NCBI GenBank assembly: GCA_029224185.1
Contig: CM055191.1
Coordinates: 25,923,805 to 25,987,804, forward strand
Direction of reading: 5' to 3'
DNA from: Karalla daura
Taxonomy: Eukaryota > Chordata > Actinopteri > Chaetodontiformes > Leiognathidae
DNA: 64,000 nt
Shown here: positions 9,246-22,323 of the stretch, piece by piece
How the letters are laid out: every line of letters begins with the position of its first letter
Position numbering within the stretch: position 1 is the first letter of the stretch
Made by a program: the position numbers and the translations under genes
The notes under the pieces: generated by a model
Told to the model about the DNA's origin: nothing
What the model saw: the letters and a program-made list of their open reading frames with translations, nothing else
Database searches by the model: none

Positions 9246-12200
9246 TGCCATCAATGCTAAACGCTACACTACTCGCGACTGTGGCCACAGTTCTCATACT
9301 ACACACACCAAATCGTGTCAGGGCGTTCTGGAGACTGTCCTCTACGGCGTGACAGTGAGCTCATATTCCAGATAGGTGAAAGCGCAGTCTCCATAGAGCC
9401 AAATGTTTATCACTTGGCCAAATAGGTTCTTTCCCATAAGAATGAATGGGGAAAAGAGAACTCCACAAACAAACATTCGCAACGTTGCCATACTTTGACT
9501 TTGAAACTTCATTTTCATTTCAAAAATTGAAGAATCTTGTGGTGTGTTTGTGTAGCGAGTTGCACGCTGATAGGTTGTATGGTTTTTCAGCAGCACCTCT
9601 TCTCGACGACCATGTGCTCAGGTACCTGCTCCAATGTCTCCTCTGCTGACATGGTCATACAAAGTGATGAGGCATCCAGCTTCAATGCACCCCAGCAGAT
9701 GGCACAGGCCCTGGGAGACTCCCAGAGTTTGAAAGGGCCCCCTCAGCATTGGGCATGTCCAATCTCTTCTTAGCACCGGGCCGACATGCGGGATCGCTTA
9801 AAAATCAGCTCTCGTTTCGCTCTTTTCACGCTGCTCCCAGCCACACCCGAAGCAGCAGACAAATTCTTTTTCCCAGTTTTGTCGGAACATTGGTGCTCTC
9901 TCATGCGGGTTAGGCCATAAACCCGTGCGCCTTGTGAAATTTAAACGACGAGCCTCATTGTAGGCCCAGTGCAGCCTTTTCTCTCCATGAGCCCCCATTC
10001 ATTGTCCCACCACTGCCATCAATGCTAAACGCTACACTACTCGCGACTGTGGCCACAGTTCTCATACTACACACACCAAATCGTGTCAGGGCGTTCTGGA
10101 GACTGTCCCCTACGGCGTGACAGTGAGCTCATATTCCAGATAGGTGAAAGCGCAGTCTCCATAGAGCCAAATGTTTATCACTTGGCCAAATAGGTTCTTT
10201 CCCATAAGAATGAATGGGGAATAGAGAACTCCACAAACAAACATTCGCAACGTTGCCATACTTTGACTTTGAAACTTCATTTTCATTTAAAAATTGAAGA
10301 ATCTTGTGGCTTGTTTGTGTAGCGAGTTGCACGCTGATAGGTTGTATGGTTTTTCAGCAGCACCTCTTCTCGACGACCATGTGCTCAAGTTCCTGCCCCA
10401 TTGTCTCCTCTGCTGACATGGTCATACAAAGTGATGAGGCGTCCACCTTCAATGCACCCCAGCAGATGGCACAGGCCCTGGGAGACTCCCAGATTTTGAA
10501 AGGGCCCCCTCAGCATTGGGCATGTCCAATCTCTTCTTAGCACCGGGCCGACATGCGGGATCGCTTAAAAATCAGCTCTCGTTTCGCTCTTTTCACGCTG
10601 CTCCCAGCCACACCCGAAGCAGCAGACAAATTCTTTTTTCCAGTTTTGTAGGAAGATTGGTGCTCTCTCATGCGGGTTAGGCCATAAACCCGTGCGCCTT
10701 GTGAAATTTAAACGACGAGCCTCATTGTAGGCCCAGGGCAGCCTTTTCTCTCCATGAGCCCCCATTCATTGTCCCACCACTGCCATCAATGCTAAACGCT
10801 ACACTACTCGCGACTGTGGCCACAGTTCTCATACTACACACACCAAATCGTGTCAGGGCGTTCTGGAGACTGTCCTCTACGGCGTGACAGTGAGCTCATA
10901 TTCCAGATAGGTGAAAGCGCAGTCTCCATAGAGCCAAATGTTTATCACTTGGCCAAATAGGTTCTTTCCCATAAGAATGAATGGGGAAAAGAGAACTCCA
11001 CAAACAAACATTCGCAACGTTGCCATACTTTGACTTTGAAACTTCATTTTCATTTCAAAAATTGAAGAATCTTGTGGTGTGTTTGTGTAGCGAGTTGCAC
11101 GCTGATAGGTTGTATGGTTTTTCAGCAGCACCTCTTCTCGACGACCATGTGCTCAAGTTCCTGCCCCATTGTCTCCTCTGCTGACATGGTCATACAAAGT
11201 GATGAGGCGTCCAGCTTCAATGCACCCCAGCAGATGGCACAGGCCCTGGGAGACTCCCAGAGTTTGAAAGGGCCCCCTCAGCATTGGGCATGTCCAATCT
11301 CTTCTTAGCACCGGGCCGACATGCGGGATCGCTTAAAAATCAGCTCTCGTTTCGCTCTTTTCACGCTGCTCCCAGCCACACCCGAAGCAGCAGACAAATT
11401 CTTTTTCCCAGTTTTGTAGGAACATTGGTGCTCTCTCATGCGGGTTAGGCCATAAACCCGTGCGCCTTGTGAAATTTAAACGACGAGCCTCATTGTAGGC
11501 CCAGTGCAGCCTTTTCTCTCCATGAGCCCCCATTCATTGTCCCACCACTGCCATCAATGCTAAACGCTACACTACTCGCGACTGTGGCCACAGTTCTCAT
11601 ACTACACACACCAAATCGTGTCAGGGCGTTCTGGAGACTGTCCCCTACGGCGTGACAGTGAGCTCATATTCCAGACAGGTGAAAGCGCAGTCTCCATAGA
11701 GCCAAATGTTTATCACTTGGCCAAATAGGTTCTTTCCCATAAGAATGAATGGGGAATAGAGAACTCCACAAACAAACATTCGCAACGTTGCCATACTTTG
11801 ACTTTGAAACTTCATTTTCATTTAAAAATTGAAGAATCTTGTGGTGTGTTTGTGTAGCGAGTTGCACGCTGATAGGTTGTATGGTTTTTCAGCAGCACCT
11901 CTTCTCGACGACCATGTGCTCAAGTTCCTGCCCCATTGTCTCCTCTGCTGACATGGTCATACAAAGTGATGAGGCGTCCAGCTTCAATGCACCCCAGCAG
12001 ATGGCACAGGCCCTGGGAGACTCCCAGAGTTTGAAAGGGCCCCCTCAGCATTGGGCATGTCCAATCTCTTCTTAGCACCGGGCCGACATGCGGGATCGCT
12101 TAAAAATCAGCTCTCGTTTCGCTCTTTTCACGCTGCTCCCAGCCACACCCGAAGCAGCAGACAAATTCTTTTTTCCAGTTTTGTAGGAACATTGGTGCTC

Positions 12201-12315
12201 TCTCATGCGGGGCAGGCCATAAACCCGTGCGCCTTGTGAAATTTAAACGACGAGCCTCATCGTAGGCCCAGTGCAGCCTTTTCTCTCCATAAGCCCCCAT
12301 TCATTGTCCCACCAC
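9246..12315. repeat. Dimer HOR, 1,535-bp period, two copies
   Basis: Monomers start at 9246 (768 bp), 10014 (767), 10781 (768) and 11549 (767). 9246-10780 and 10781-12315 are the two dimer copies. All four carry the CCT deletion and GCTAAACGCTAC. The 767-bp members also lack one base where others read CATTTCAAAAATTG (here CATTTAAAAATTG) and read GGGGAATAGAG where the 768-bp members read GGGGAAAAGAG. All four share the variant GGCCAAATAGGTTC just before the hairpin. Confidence 0.85.
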
Positions 12316-12984
12316 TGCCATCAATGTTAAACGATACACTACTCCTCGCGACTGTGGCCACAGTTCTCATAGTACACACACCAAATCGTGTCAGGGCGTT
12401 CTGGAAACTCTCCCCTACGGCTTGACAGTTAGCTCATATTCCAGATAGGTGAAAGCGCAGTCTCCATAGAGCCAAATGTTTATCACTTGGCCAATTTGGC
12501 TTTTTCCCATAAGAATGAATGGGAAAAACAGAACTCCACAAACAAACATTCGCAACTTTGCCATTCTTTGACTTTGAAACTTCATTTTCATTTCAAAAAT
12601 TGAAGAATCTTGTGGTGTGTTTGTGTAGCGAGTTGCACGCTGATAGGTTGTATGGTTTTTCAGCAGCACCTCTTCTCGACGACCATGTGCTCAGGTACCT
12701 GCTCCAATGTCTCCTCTGCTGACATGGTAATACAAAGTGATGAGGCATCCACCTTCAATGCACCCCAGCAGATGGCACAGGCCCTGGGAGACTCCCAGAG
12801 TTTGAAAGGGCCCCCTCAGCATTGGGCATGTCCAATCTCTTCTTAGCACCGGGCCGACATACGGGATCGCTTAAAAATCAGCTCTCGTTTCGCTCTTCTC
12901 ACGCTGCTCCCAGTCACAGCCGAAGCAGCAGACAAATTATTTTTTCCAGTTTTGTAGGAACATTGGTTTCTCTCATGCGGGGCA

Positions 12985-12995
12985 GGCCTTGAACC
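12985..12995 (-). promoter_or_regulatory. Perfect B-box match, first trimer copy
   Basis: Same variant as at 4519, in the first monomer of the 2,309-bp trimer. It travels with linked changes (GTCACAGCCG upstream, GTGCGTCTTG downstream), so it marks a monomer lineage and is not a scatter of independent hits. Confidence 0.25.
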
Positions 12996-15293
12996 CGTGC
13001 GTCTTGTGAAATTTAAACGACGAGCCTCATCGTAGGCCCAGTGCAGCCTTTTCTCTCCATAAGCCCCCATTCATTGTCCAACCGCTGCCATCAATGTTAA
13101 ACGTTACACTACTCCTCGCGACTGTGGCCACAGTTCTCATAGTACACACACCAAATCGTGTCAGGGCGTTCTGGAGACTGTCCCCTACGGCGTGACAGTG
13201 AGCTCATATTCCAGATAGGTGAAAGCGCAGTCTCCATAGAGCCAAATGTTTATCACTTGGCCAATTCGGCTCGTTCCCATAAGAATGAATGGGAAAAACA
13301 GAACTCCACAAACAAACATTCGCAACGTTGCCATACTTTGGCTTTGAAACTTCATTTTCATTTCAAAAATTGAAGAATCTTGTGGTGTGTTTGTGTAGCG
13401 AGTTGCACGCTGATAGTTTGTATGGTTTTTCAGCAGCACCTCTTCTCGACGACCATGTGCTCAGGTACCTGCTCCAAAGTCTCCTCTGCTGACATGGTAA
13501 TACAAAGTGATGAGGCGTCCAGCTTCAATGCACCCCAGCAGATGGCACAGGCCCTGGGAGACTCCCAGAGTTTGAAAGGGCCCCCTCAGCATTGGGCATG
13601 TCCAATCTCTTCTTAGCACCGGGCCGACATGCGGGATCGCTTAAAAATCAGCTCTCGTTTCGCTCTTTTCACGCTGCTCCCAGCCACACCCGAAGCAGCA
13701 GACAAATTCTTTTTTCCAGTTTTGTAGGAACATTGGTGCTCTCTCATGCGGGTTAGGCCATAAACCCGTGCGCCTTGTGAAATTTAAACGACGAGCCTCA
13801 TTGTAGGCCCAGTGCAGCCTTTTCTCTCCATGAGCCCCCATTCATTGTCCCACCACTGCCATCAATGCTAAACGCTACACTACTCGCGACTGTGGCCACA
13901 GTTCTCATACTACACACACCAAATCGTGTCAGGGCGTTCTGGAGACTGTCCCCTACGGCGTGACAGTGAGCTCATATTCCAGATCGGTGAAAGCGCAGTC
14001 TCCATAGAGCCAAATGTTTATCACTTGGCCAAATAGGTTCTTTCCCATAAGAATGAATGGGGAAAAGAGAACTCCACAAACAAACATTCGCAACGTTGCC
14101 ATACTTTGACTTTGAAACTTCATTTTCATTTCAAAAATTGAAGAATCTTGTGGTGTGTTTGTGTAGCGAGTTGCACGCTGATAGGTTGTATGGTTTGTCA
14201 GCAGCACCTCTTCTCGACGACCATGTGCTCAAGTTCCTGCTCCATTGTCTCCTCTGCTGACATGGTCATACAAAGTGATGAGGCGTCCACCTTCAATGCA
14301 CCCCAGCAGATGGCACAGGCCCTGGGAGACTCCCAGAGTTTGAAAGGGTCCCCTCAGCTTTGGGCATGTCCAATCTCTTCTTTGCACCGGGCCGACATGC
14401 GGGATCGCTTAAAAATCAGCTCTCGTTTCGCTCTTTTCACGCTGCTCCCAGCCACACCCGAAGCAGCAGACAAATTCTTTTTTCCAGTTTTGTAGGAAGA
14501 TTGGTGCTCTCTCATGCGGGGCAGGCCATAAACCTGTGCGCCTTGTGAAATTTAAACGACGAGCCTCATCGTAGGCCCATTGCAGCCTTTTCTCTCCATA
14601 AGCCCCCATTCATTGTCCCACCACTGCCATCAATGTTAAACGTTACACTACTCCTCGCGACTGTGGCCACAGTTCTCATAGTACACACACCAAATCGTGT
14701 CAGGGCGTTCTGGAAACTCTCCCCTACGGCTTGACAGTTAGCTCATATTCCAGATAGGTGAAAGCGCAGTCTCCATAGAGCCAAATGTTTATCACTTGGC
14801 CAATTTGGCTTTTTCCCATAAGAATGAATGGGAAAAACAGAACTCCACAAACAAACATTCGCAACTTTGCCATTCTTTGACTTTGAAACTTCATTTTCAT
14901 TTCAAAAATTGAAGAATCTTGTGGTGTGTTTGTGTAGCGAGTTGCACGCTGATAGGTTGTATGGTTTTTCAGCAGCACCTCTTCTCGACGACCATGTGCT
15001 CAGGTACCTGCTCCAATGTCTCCTCTGCTGACATGGTAATACAAAGTGATGAGGCATCCACCTTCAATGCACCCCAGCAGATGGCACAGGCCCTGGGAGA
15101 CTCCCAGAGTTTGAAAGGGCCCCCTCAGCATTGGGCATGTCCAATCTCTTCTTAGCACCGGGCCGACATACGGGATCGCTTAAAAATCAGCTCTCGTTTC
15201 GCTCTTCTCACGCTGCTCCCAGTCACAGCCGAAGCAGCAGACAAATTATTTTTTCCAGTTTTGTAGGAACATTGGTTTCTCTCATGCGGGGCA

Positions 15294-15304
15294 GGCCTTG
15301 AACC
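15294..15304 (-). promoter_or_regulatory. Perfect B-box match, second trimer copy
   Basis: Copy of the site at 12985, 2,309 bp downstream, produced by the trimer duplication. Confidence 0.25.
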
Positions 15305-16933
15305 CGTGCGTCTTGTGAAATTTAAACGACGAGCCTCATCGTAGGCCCAGTGCAGCCTTTTCTCTCCATAAGCCCCCATTCATTGTCCAACCGCTGCCAT
15401 CAATGTTAAACGTTACACTACTCCTCGCGACTGTGGCCACAGTTCTCATAGTACACACACCAAATCGTGTCAGGGCGTTCTGGAGACTGTCCCCTACGGC
15501 GTGACAGTGAGCTCATATTCCAGATAGGTGAAAGCGCAGTCTCCATAGAGCCAAATGTTTATCACTTGGCCAATTCGGCTCGTTCCCATAAGAATGAATG
15601 GGAAAAACAGAACTCCACAAACAAACATTCGCAACGTTGCCATACTTTGGCTTTGAAACTTCATTTTCATTTCAAAAATTGAAGAATCTTGTGGTGTGTT
15701 TGTGTAGCGAGTTGCACGCTGATAGTTTGTATGGTTTTTCAGCAGCACCTCTTCTCGACGACCATGTGCTCAGGTACCTGCTCCAAAGTCTCCTCTGCTG
15801 ACATGGTAATACAAAGTGATGAGGCGTCCAGCTTCAATGCACCCCAGCAGATGGCACAGGCCCTGGGAGACTCCCAGAGTTTGAAAGGGCCCCCTCAGCA
15901 TTGGGCATGTCCAATCTCTTCTTAGCACCGGGCCGACATGCGGGATCGCTTAAAAATCAGCTCTCGTTTCGCTCTTTTCACGCTGCTCCCAGCCACACCC
16001 GAAGCAGCAGACAAATTCTTTTTTCCAGTTTTGTAGGAACATTGGTGCTCTCTCATGCGGGTTAGGCCATAAACCCGTGCGCCTTGTGAAATTTAAACGA
16101 CGAGCCTCATTGTAGGCCCAGTGCAGCCTTTTCTCTCCATGAGCCCCCATTCATTGTCCCACCACTGCCATCAATGCTAAACGCTACACTACTCGCGACT
16201 GTGGCCACAGTTCTCATACTACACACACCAAATCGTGTCAGGGCGTTCTGGAGACTGTCCCCTACGGCGTGACAGTGAGCTCATATTCCAGATCGGTGAA
16301 AGCGCAGTCTCCATAGAGCCAAATGTTTATCACTTGGCCAAATAGGTTCTTTCCCATAAGAATGAATGGGGAAAAGAGAACTCCACAAACAAACATTCGC
16401 AACGTTGCCATACTTTGACTTTGAAACTTCATTTTCATTTCAAAAATTGAAGAATCTTGTGGTGTGTTTGTGTAGCGAGTTGCACGCTGATAGGTTGTAT
16501 GGTTTGTCAGCAGCACCTCTTCTCGACGACCATGTGCTCAAGTTCCTGCTCCATTGTCTCCTCTGCTGACATGGTCATACAAAGTGATGAGGCGTCCACC
16601 TTCAATGCACCCCAGCAGATGGCACAGGCCCTGGGAGACTCCCAGAGTTTGAAAGGGTCCCCTCAGCTTTGGGCATGTCCAATCTCTTCTTTGCACCGGG
16701 CCGACATGCGGGATCGCTTAAAAATCAGCTCTCGTTTCGCTCTTTTCACGCTGCTCCCAGCCACACCCGAAGCAGCAGACAAATTCTTTTTTCCAGTTTT
16801 GTAGGAAGATTGGTGCTCTCTCATGCGGGGCAGGCCATAAACCTGTGCGCCTTGTGAAATTTAAACGACGAGCCTCATCGTAGGCCCAGTGCAGCCTTTT
16901 CTCTCCATAAGCCCCCATTCATTGTCCCACCAC

Positions 16934-19900
16934 TGCCATCAATGTTAAACGTTACACTACTCCTCGCGACTGTGGCCACAGTTCTCATAGTACACACACC
17001 AAATCGTGTCAGGGCGTTCTGGAAACTCTCCCCTACGGCTTGACAGTTAGCTCATATTCCAGATTTGGGAAAGCGTTGTCTCCATAGAGCCAAATGTTTA
17101 TCACTTGGCCAATTTGGCTTTTTCCCATAAGAATGAATGGGAAAAATAGAAATCCACAAACAAACATTCGCAACGTTGCCATACTTTGACTTTGAAACTT
17201 CATTTTCATTTCAAAAATTGAAGAATCTTGTGGTGTGTTTGTATAGCGAGTTGCACGCTGATAGGTTGTATGGTTTTTCAGCAGCACCTCTTCTCGACGA
17301 CCATGTGCTCAGGTACCTGCTCCAATGTCTCCTCTGCTGACATGGTCATACAAAGTGATGAGGCGTCCAGCTTCAATGCACCCCAGCAGATGGCACAGGC
17401 CCTGGGAGACTCCCAGAGTTTGAAAGGGCCCCCTCAGCATTGGGCATGTCCAATCTCTTCTTAGCACCGGGCCGACATGCGGGATCGCTTAAAAATCAGC
17501 TCTCGTTTCGCTCTTTTCACGCTGCTCCCAGCCACACCCGAAGCAGCAGACAAATTCTTTTTTCCAGTTTTGTAGGAAGATTGGTGCTCTCTCATGCGGG
17601 GCAGGCCATAAACCCGTGCGCCTTGTGAAATTTAAACGACGAGCCTCATCGTAGGCCCAGTGCAGCCTTTTCTCTACATGAGCCCCCATTCATTGTCCCA
17701 CCACAGCCATCAATGTTAAACGTTACACTACTCCTCGCGTCTGTGGCCACAGTTCTCATAGTACACACACCAAATCGTGTCAGGGCGTTCTGGAGACTGT
17801 CCCCTACGGCGTGACAGTGAGCTCATATTCCAGATAGGTGAAAGCGCAGTCTCCATAGAGCCAAATGTTTATCACTTGGCCAATTCGGCTCGTTCCCATA
17901 AGAATGAATGGGAAAAACAGAACTTCACAAACAAACATTCGCAACTTTGCCATTCTTTGGCTTTGAAACTTCATTTTCATTTCAAAAATTGAAGAATCTT
18001 GTGGTGTGTTTGTGTAGCGAGTTGCACGCTGATAGGTTGTATGGTTTTTCAGCAGCACCTCTTCTCGACGACCATGTGCTCAAGTACCTGCTCCATTGTC
18101 TCCTCTGCTGACATGGTAATACAAAGTGATGAGGCGTCCAGCTTCAATGCACCCCAGCAGATGGCACAGGCCCTGGGAGACTCCCAGATTTTGAAAGGGC
18201 CCCCTCAGCATTGGGCATGTCCAATCTCTTCTTAGCACCGGGCCGACATGCGGGATCGCTTAAAAATCAGCTCTCGTTTCGCTCTTTTCACGCTGCTCCC
18301 AGCCACACCCGAAGCAGCAGACAAATTCTTTTTTCCAGTTTTGTAGGAACATTGGTGCTCTCTCATGCGGGTTAGGCCATAAACCCGTGCGCCTTGTGAA
18401 ATTTAAACGACGAGCCTCATTGTAGGCCCAGGGCAGCCTTTTCTCTCCATGAGCCCCCATTCATTGTCCCACCACTGCCATCAATGCTAAACGCTACACT
18501 ACTCGCGACTGTGGCCACAGTTCTCATACTACACACACCAAATCGTGTCAGGGCGTTCTGGAGACTGTCCTCTACGGCGTGACAGTGAGCTCATATTCCA
18601 GATAGGTGAAAGCGCAGTCTCCATAGAGCCAAATGTTTATCACTTGGCCAAATAGGTTCTTTCCCATAAGAATGAATGGGGAAAAGAGAACTCCACAAAC
18701 AAACATTCGCAACGTTGCCATACTTTGACTTTGAAACTTCATTTTCATTTCAAAAATTGAAGAATCTTGTGGTGTGTTTGTGTAGCGAGTTGCACGCTGA
18801 TAGGTTGTATGGTTTTTCAGCAGCACCTCTTCTCGACGACCATGTGCTCAAGTTCCTGCCCCATTGTCTCCTCTGCTGACATGGTCATACAAAGTGATGA
18901 GGCGTCCACCTTCAATGCACCCCAGCATATGGCACAGGCCCTGGGAGACTCCCAGAGATTGAAAGGGCCCCCTCAGCATTGGGCATGTCCAATCTCTTCT
19001 TAGCACCGGGCCGACATGCGGGATCGCTTAAAAATCAGCTCTCGTTTCGCTCTTTTCACGCTGCTCCCAGCCACACCCGAAGCAGCAGACAAATTCTTTT
19101 TTCCAGTTTTGTAGGAACATTGGTGCTCTCTCATGCGGGGCAGGCCATAAACCCGTGCGCCTTGTGAAATTTAAACGACGAGCCTCATCGTAGGCCCAGT
19201 GCAGCCTTTTCTCTCCATGAGCCCCCATTCATTGTCCCACCACAGCCATCAATGTTAAACGTTACACTACTCCTCGCGTCTGTGGCCACAGTTCTCATAG
19301 TACACACACCAAATCGTGTCAGGGCGTTCTGGAGACTGTCCCCTACGGCGTGACAGTGAGCTCATATTCCAGATAGGTGAAAGCGCAGTCTCCATAGAGC
19401 CAAATGTTTATCACTTGGCCAATTTGGCTTTTTCCCATAAGAATGAATGGGAAAAACAGAACTCCACAAACAAACATTCGCAACTTTGCCATTCTTTGAC
19501 TTTGAAACTTCATTTTCATTTCAAAAATTGAAGAATCTTGTGGTGTGTTTGTGTAGCGAGTTGCACGCTGATAGGTTGTATGGTTTTTCAGCAGCACCTC
19601 TTCTCGACGACCATGTGCCCAGGTACCTGCTCCAATGTCTCCTCTGCTGACATGGTCATACAAAGTGATGAGGCGTCCAGCTTCAATGCACCCCAGCATA
19701 TGGCACAGGCCCTGGGAGACTCCCAGAGTTTGAAAGGGCCCCCTCAGCATTGGGCATGTCCAATCTCTTCTTAGCACCGGGCCGACATGCGGGATCGCTT
19801 AAAAATCAGCTCTCGTTTCGCTCTTTTCACGCTGCTCCCAGCCACACCCGAAGCAGCAGACAAATTCTTTTTTCCAGTTTTGTAGGAAGATTGGTGCTCT

Positions 19901-20014
19901 CTCATGCGGGGCAGGCCATAAACCCGTGCGCCTTGTGAAATTTAAACGACGAGCCTCATCGTAGGCCCAGTGCAGCCTTTTCTCTCCATAAGCCCCCATT
20001 CATTGTCCCACCAC
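16934..20014. repeat. Block IV: mosaic monomers, partly copied from block II
   Basis: Four monomers start at 16934, 17705, 18476 and 19244. The pair at 17705 and 18476 matches the pair at 8475 and 9246 (offset 9,230 bp) until about 18848, where it reads CAAGTTCCTGCCCC and the upstream copy reads CAGGTACCTGCTCC at about 9619. The unit at 16934 has the GATTTGGGAAAGCG first half seen at 3850 and 6162. The unit at 19244 resembles the one at 5391 in its first half but is A-like in the middle. Confidence 0.78.
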
Positions 20015-22323
20015 TGCCATCAATGTTAAACGTTACACTACTCCTCGCGACTGTGGCCACAGTTCTCATAGTACACACACCAAATCGTGTCAGGGCGTTC
20101 TGGAAACTCTCCCCTACGGCTTGACAGTTAGCTCATATTCCAGATTTGGGAAAGCGTTGTCTCCATAGAGCCAAATGTTTGTCACTTGGCCAATTTGGCT
20201 TTTTCCCATAAGAATGAATGGGAAAAACAGAAATCCACAAACAAACATTCGCAACGTTGCCATACTTTGACTTTGAAACTTCATTTTCATTTAAAAATTT
20301 GAAGAATCTTGTGGTGTGTTTGTATAGCGAGTTGCACGCTGATAGGTTGTATGGTTTTTCAGCAGCACCTCTTCTCGACGACCATGTGCTCAGGTACCTG
20401 CTCCAATGTCTCCTCTGCTGACATGGTCATACAAAGTGATGAGGCATCCACCTTCAATGCACCCCAGCAGATGGCACAGGCCCTGGGAGACTCCCAGAGT
20501 TTGAAAGGGCCCCCTCAGCATTGGGCATGTCCAATCTCTTCTTAGCACCGGGCCGACATACGGGATCGCTTAAAAATCAGCTCTCGTTTCGCTCTTCTCA
20601 CGCTGCTCCCAGTCACAGCCGAAGCAGCGGACAAATTATTTTTTCCAGTTTTGTAGGAACATTGTTTTCTCTCATGCGGGGCAGGCCTTGAACCCGTGCG
20701 TCTTGTGAAATTTAAACGACGAGCCTCATCGTAGGCCCAGTGCAGCCTTTTCTCTCCATAAGCCCCCATTCATTGTCCAACCGCTGCCATCAATGTTAAA
20801 CGTTACACTACTCCTCGCGACTGTGGCCACAGTTCTCATAGTACACACACCAAATCGTGTCAGGGCGTTCTGGAGACTGTCCCCTACGGCGTGACAGTGA
20901 GCTCATATTCCAGATAGGTGAAAGCGCAGTCTCCATAGAGCCAAATGTTTATCACTTGGCCAATTCGGCTCGTTCCCATAAGAATGAATGGGAAAAACAG
21001 AACTCCACAAACAAACATTCGCAACGTTGCCATACTTTGGCTTTGAAACTTCATTTTCATTTCAAAAATTGAAGAATCTTGTGGTGTGTTTGTGTAGCGA
21101 GTTGCACGCTGATAGTTTGTATGGTTTTTCAGCAGCACCTCTTCTCGACGACCATGTGCTCAGGTACCTGCTCCAATGTCTCCTCTGCTGACATGGTAAT
21201 ACAAAGTGATGAGGCGTCCAGCTTCAATGCACCCCAGCAGATGGCACAGGCCCTGGGAGACTCCCAGAGTTTGAAAGGGCCCCCTCAGCATTGGGCATGT
21301 CCAATCTCTTCTTAGCACCGGGCCGACATGCGGGATCGCTTAAAAATCAGCTCTCGTTTCGCTCTTTTCACGCTGCTCCCAGCCACACCCGAAGCAGCAG
21401 ACAAATTCTTTTTTCCAGTTTTGTCGGAACATTGGTGCTCTCTCATGCGGGTTAGGCCATAAACCCGTGCGCCTTGTGAAATTTAAACGACGAGCCTCAT
21501 TGTAGGCCCAGTGCAGCCTTTTCTCTCCATGAGCCCCCATTCATTGTCCCACCACTGCCATCAATGCTAAACGCTACACTACTCGCGACTGTGGCCACAG
21601 TTCTCATACTACACACACCAAATCGTGTCAGGGCGTTCTGGAGACTGTCCCCTACGGCGTGACAGTGAGCTCATATTCCAGATAGGTGAAAGCGCAGTCT
21701 CCATAGAGCCAAATGTTTATCACTTGGCCAAATAGGTTCTTTCCCATAAGAATGAATGGGGAAAAGAGAACTCCACAAACAAACATTCGCAACGTTGCCA
21801 TACTTTGACTTTGAAACTTCATTTTCATTTCAAAAATTGAAGAATCTTGTGGTGTGTTTGTGTAGCGAGTTGCACGCTGATAGGTTGTATGGTTTTTCAG
21901 CAGCACCTCTTCTCGACGACCATGTGCTCAAGTTCCTGCTCCATTGTCTCCTCTGCTGACATGGTCATACAAAGTGATGAGGCGTCCACCTTCAATGCAC
22001 CCCAGCAGATGGCACAGGCCCTGGGAGACTCCCAGAGTTTGAAAGGGCCCCCTCAGCTTTGGGCATGTCCAATCTCTTCTTAGCACCGGGCCGACATGCG
22101 GGATCGCTTAAAAATCAGCTCTCGTTTCGCTCTTTTCACGCTGCTCCCAGCCACACCCGAAGCAGCAGAAAAGTTCTTTTTTCCAGTCTTGGAGGAAGAT
22201 TGGTGCTCTCTCATGCGGGGCAGGCCATAAACCCGTGCGTCTTGTGAAATTTAAACGACGAGCCTCATCGTAGGCCCAGTGCAGCCTTTTCTCTCCATAA
22301 GCCCCCATTCATTGTCCAACCGC
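20015..22323. repeat. Third, diverged copy of the 2,309-bp trimer
   Basis: Monomers at 20015 (770 bp), 20785 (771) and 21556 (768) add up to 2,309 bp and match the order and length classes of the trimer at 12316 and 14625. Later parts agree well, including the CCTTGAACCC variant in the first monomer. The first half of the first monomer instead carries the GATTTGGGAAAGCG type seen at 3850, 6162 and 16934. The third monomer has TCTTAGCACC and GTCTTGGAGG, a combination different from the other two copies. This looks like an older copy altered by exchange. Confidence 0.78.
20684..20694 (-). promoter_or_regulatory. Perfect B-box match, third trimer copy
   Basis: Same variant in the diverged third copy of the trimer. 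With the sites at 4519, 12985 and 15294 this is the complete set I found in the window. Confidence 0.25.

Larger units (their letters stand above)
12316..16933. repeat. Block III: trimer HOR, 2,309-bp period, two copies
   Basis: 12316-14624 and 14625-16933 are near-identical copies of a three-monomer unit with lengths 770, 771 and 768. Monomers start at 12316, 13086, 13857, then 14625, 15395, 16166. By eye I found very few differences, for example GATACAC against GTTACAC at the first monomer start and CCCATTGCAG against CCCAGTGCAG near the end of the third. The third monomer of each copy reads TCTTTGCACC where most units read TCTTAGCACC. Such identity implies very recent duplication or conversion. 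Confidence 0.93.
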
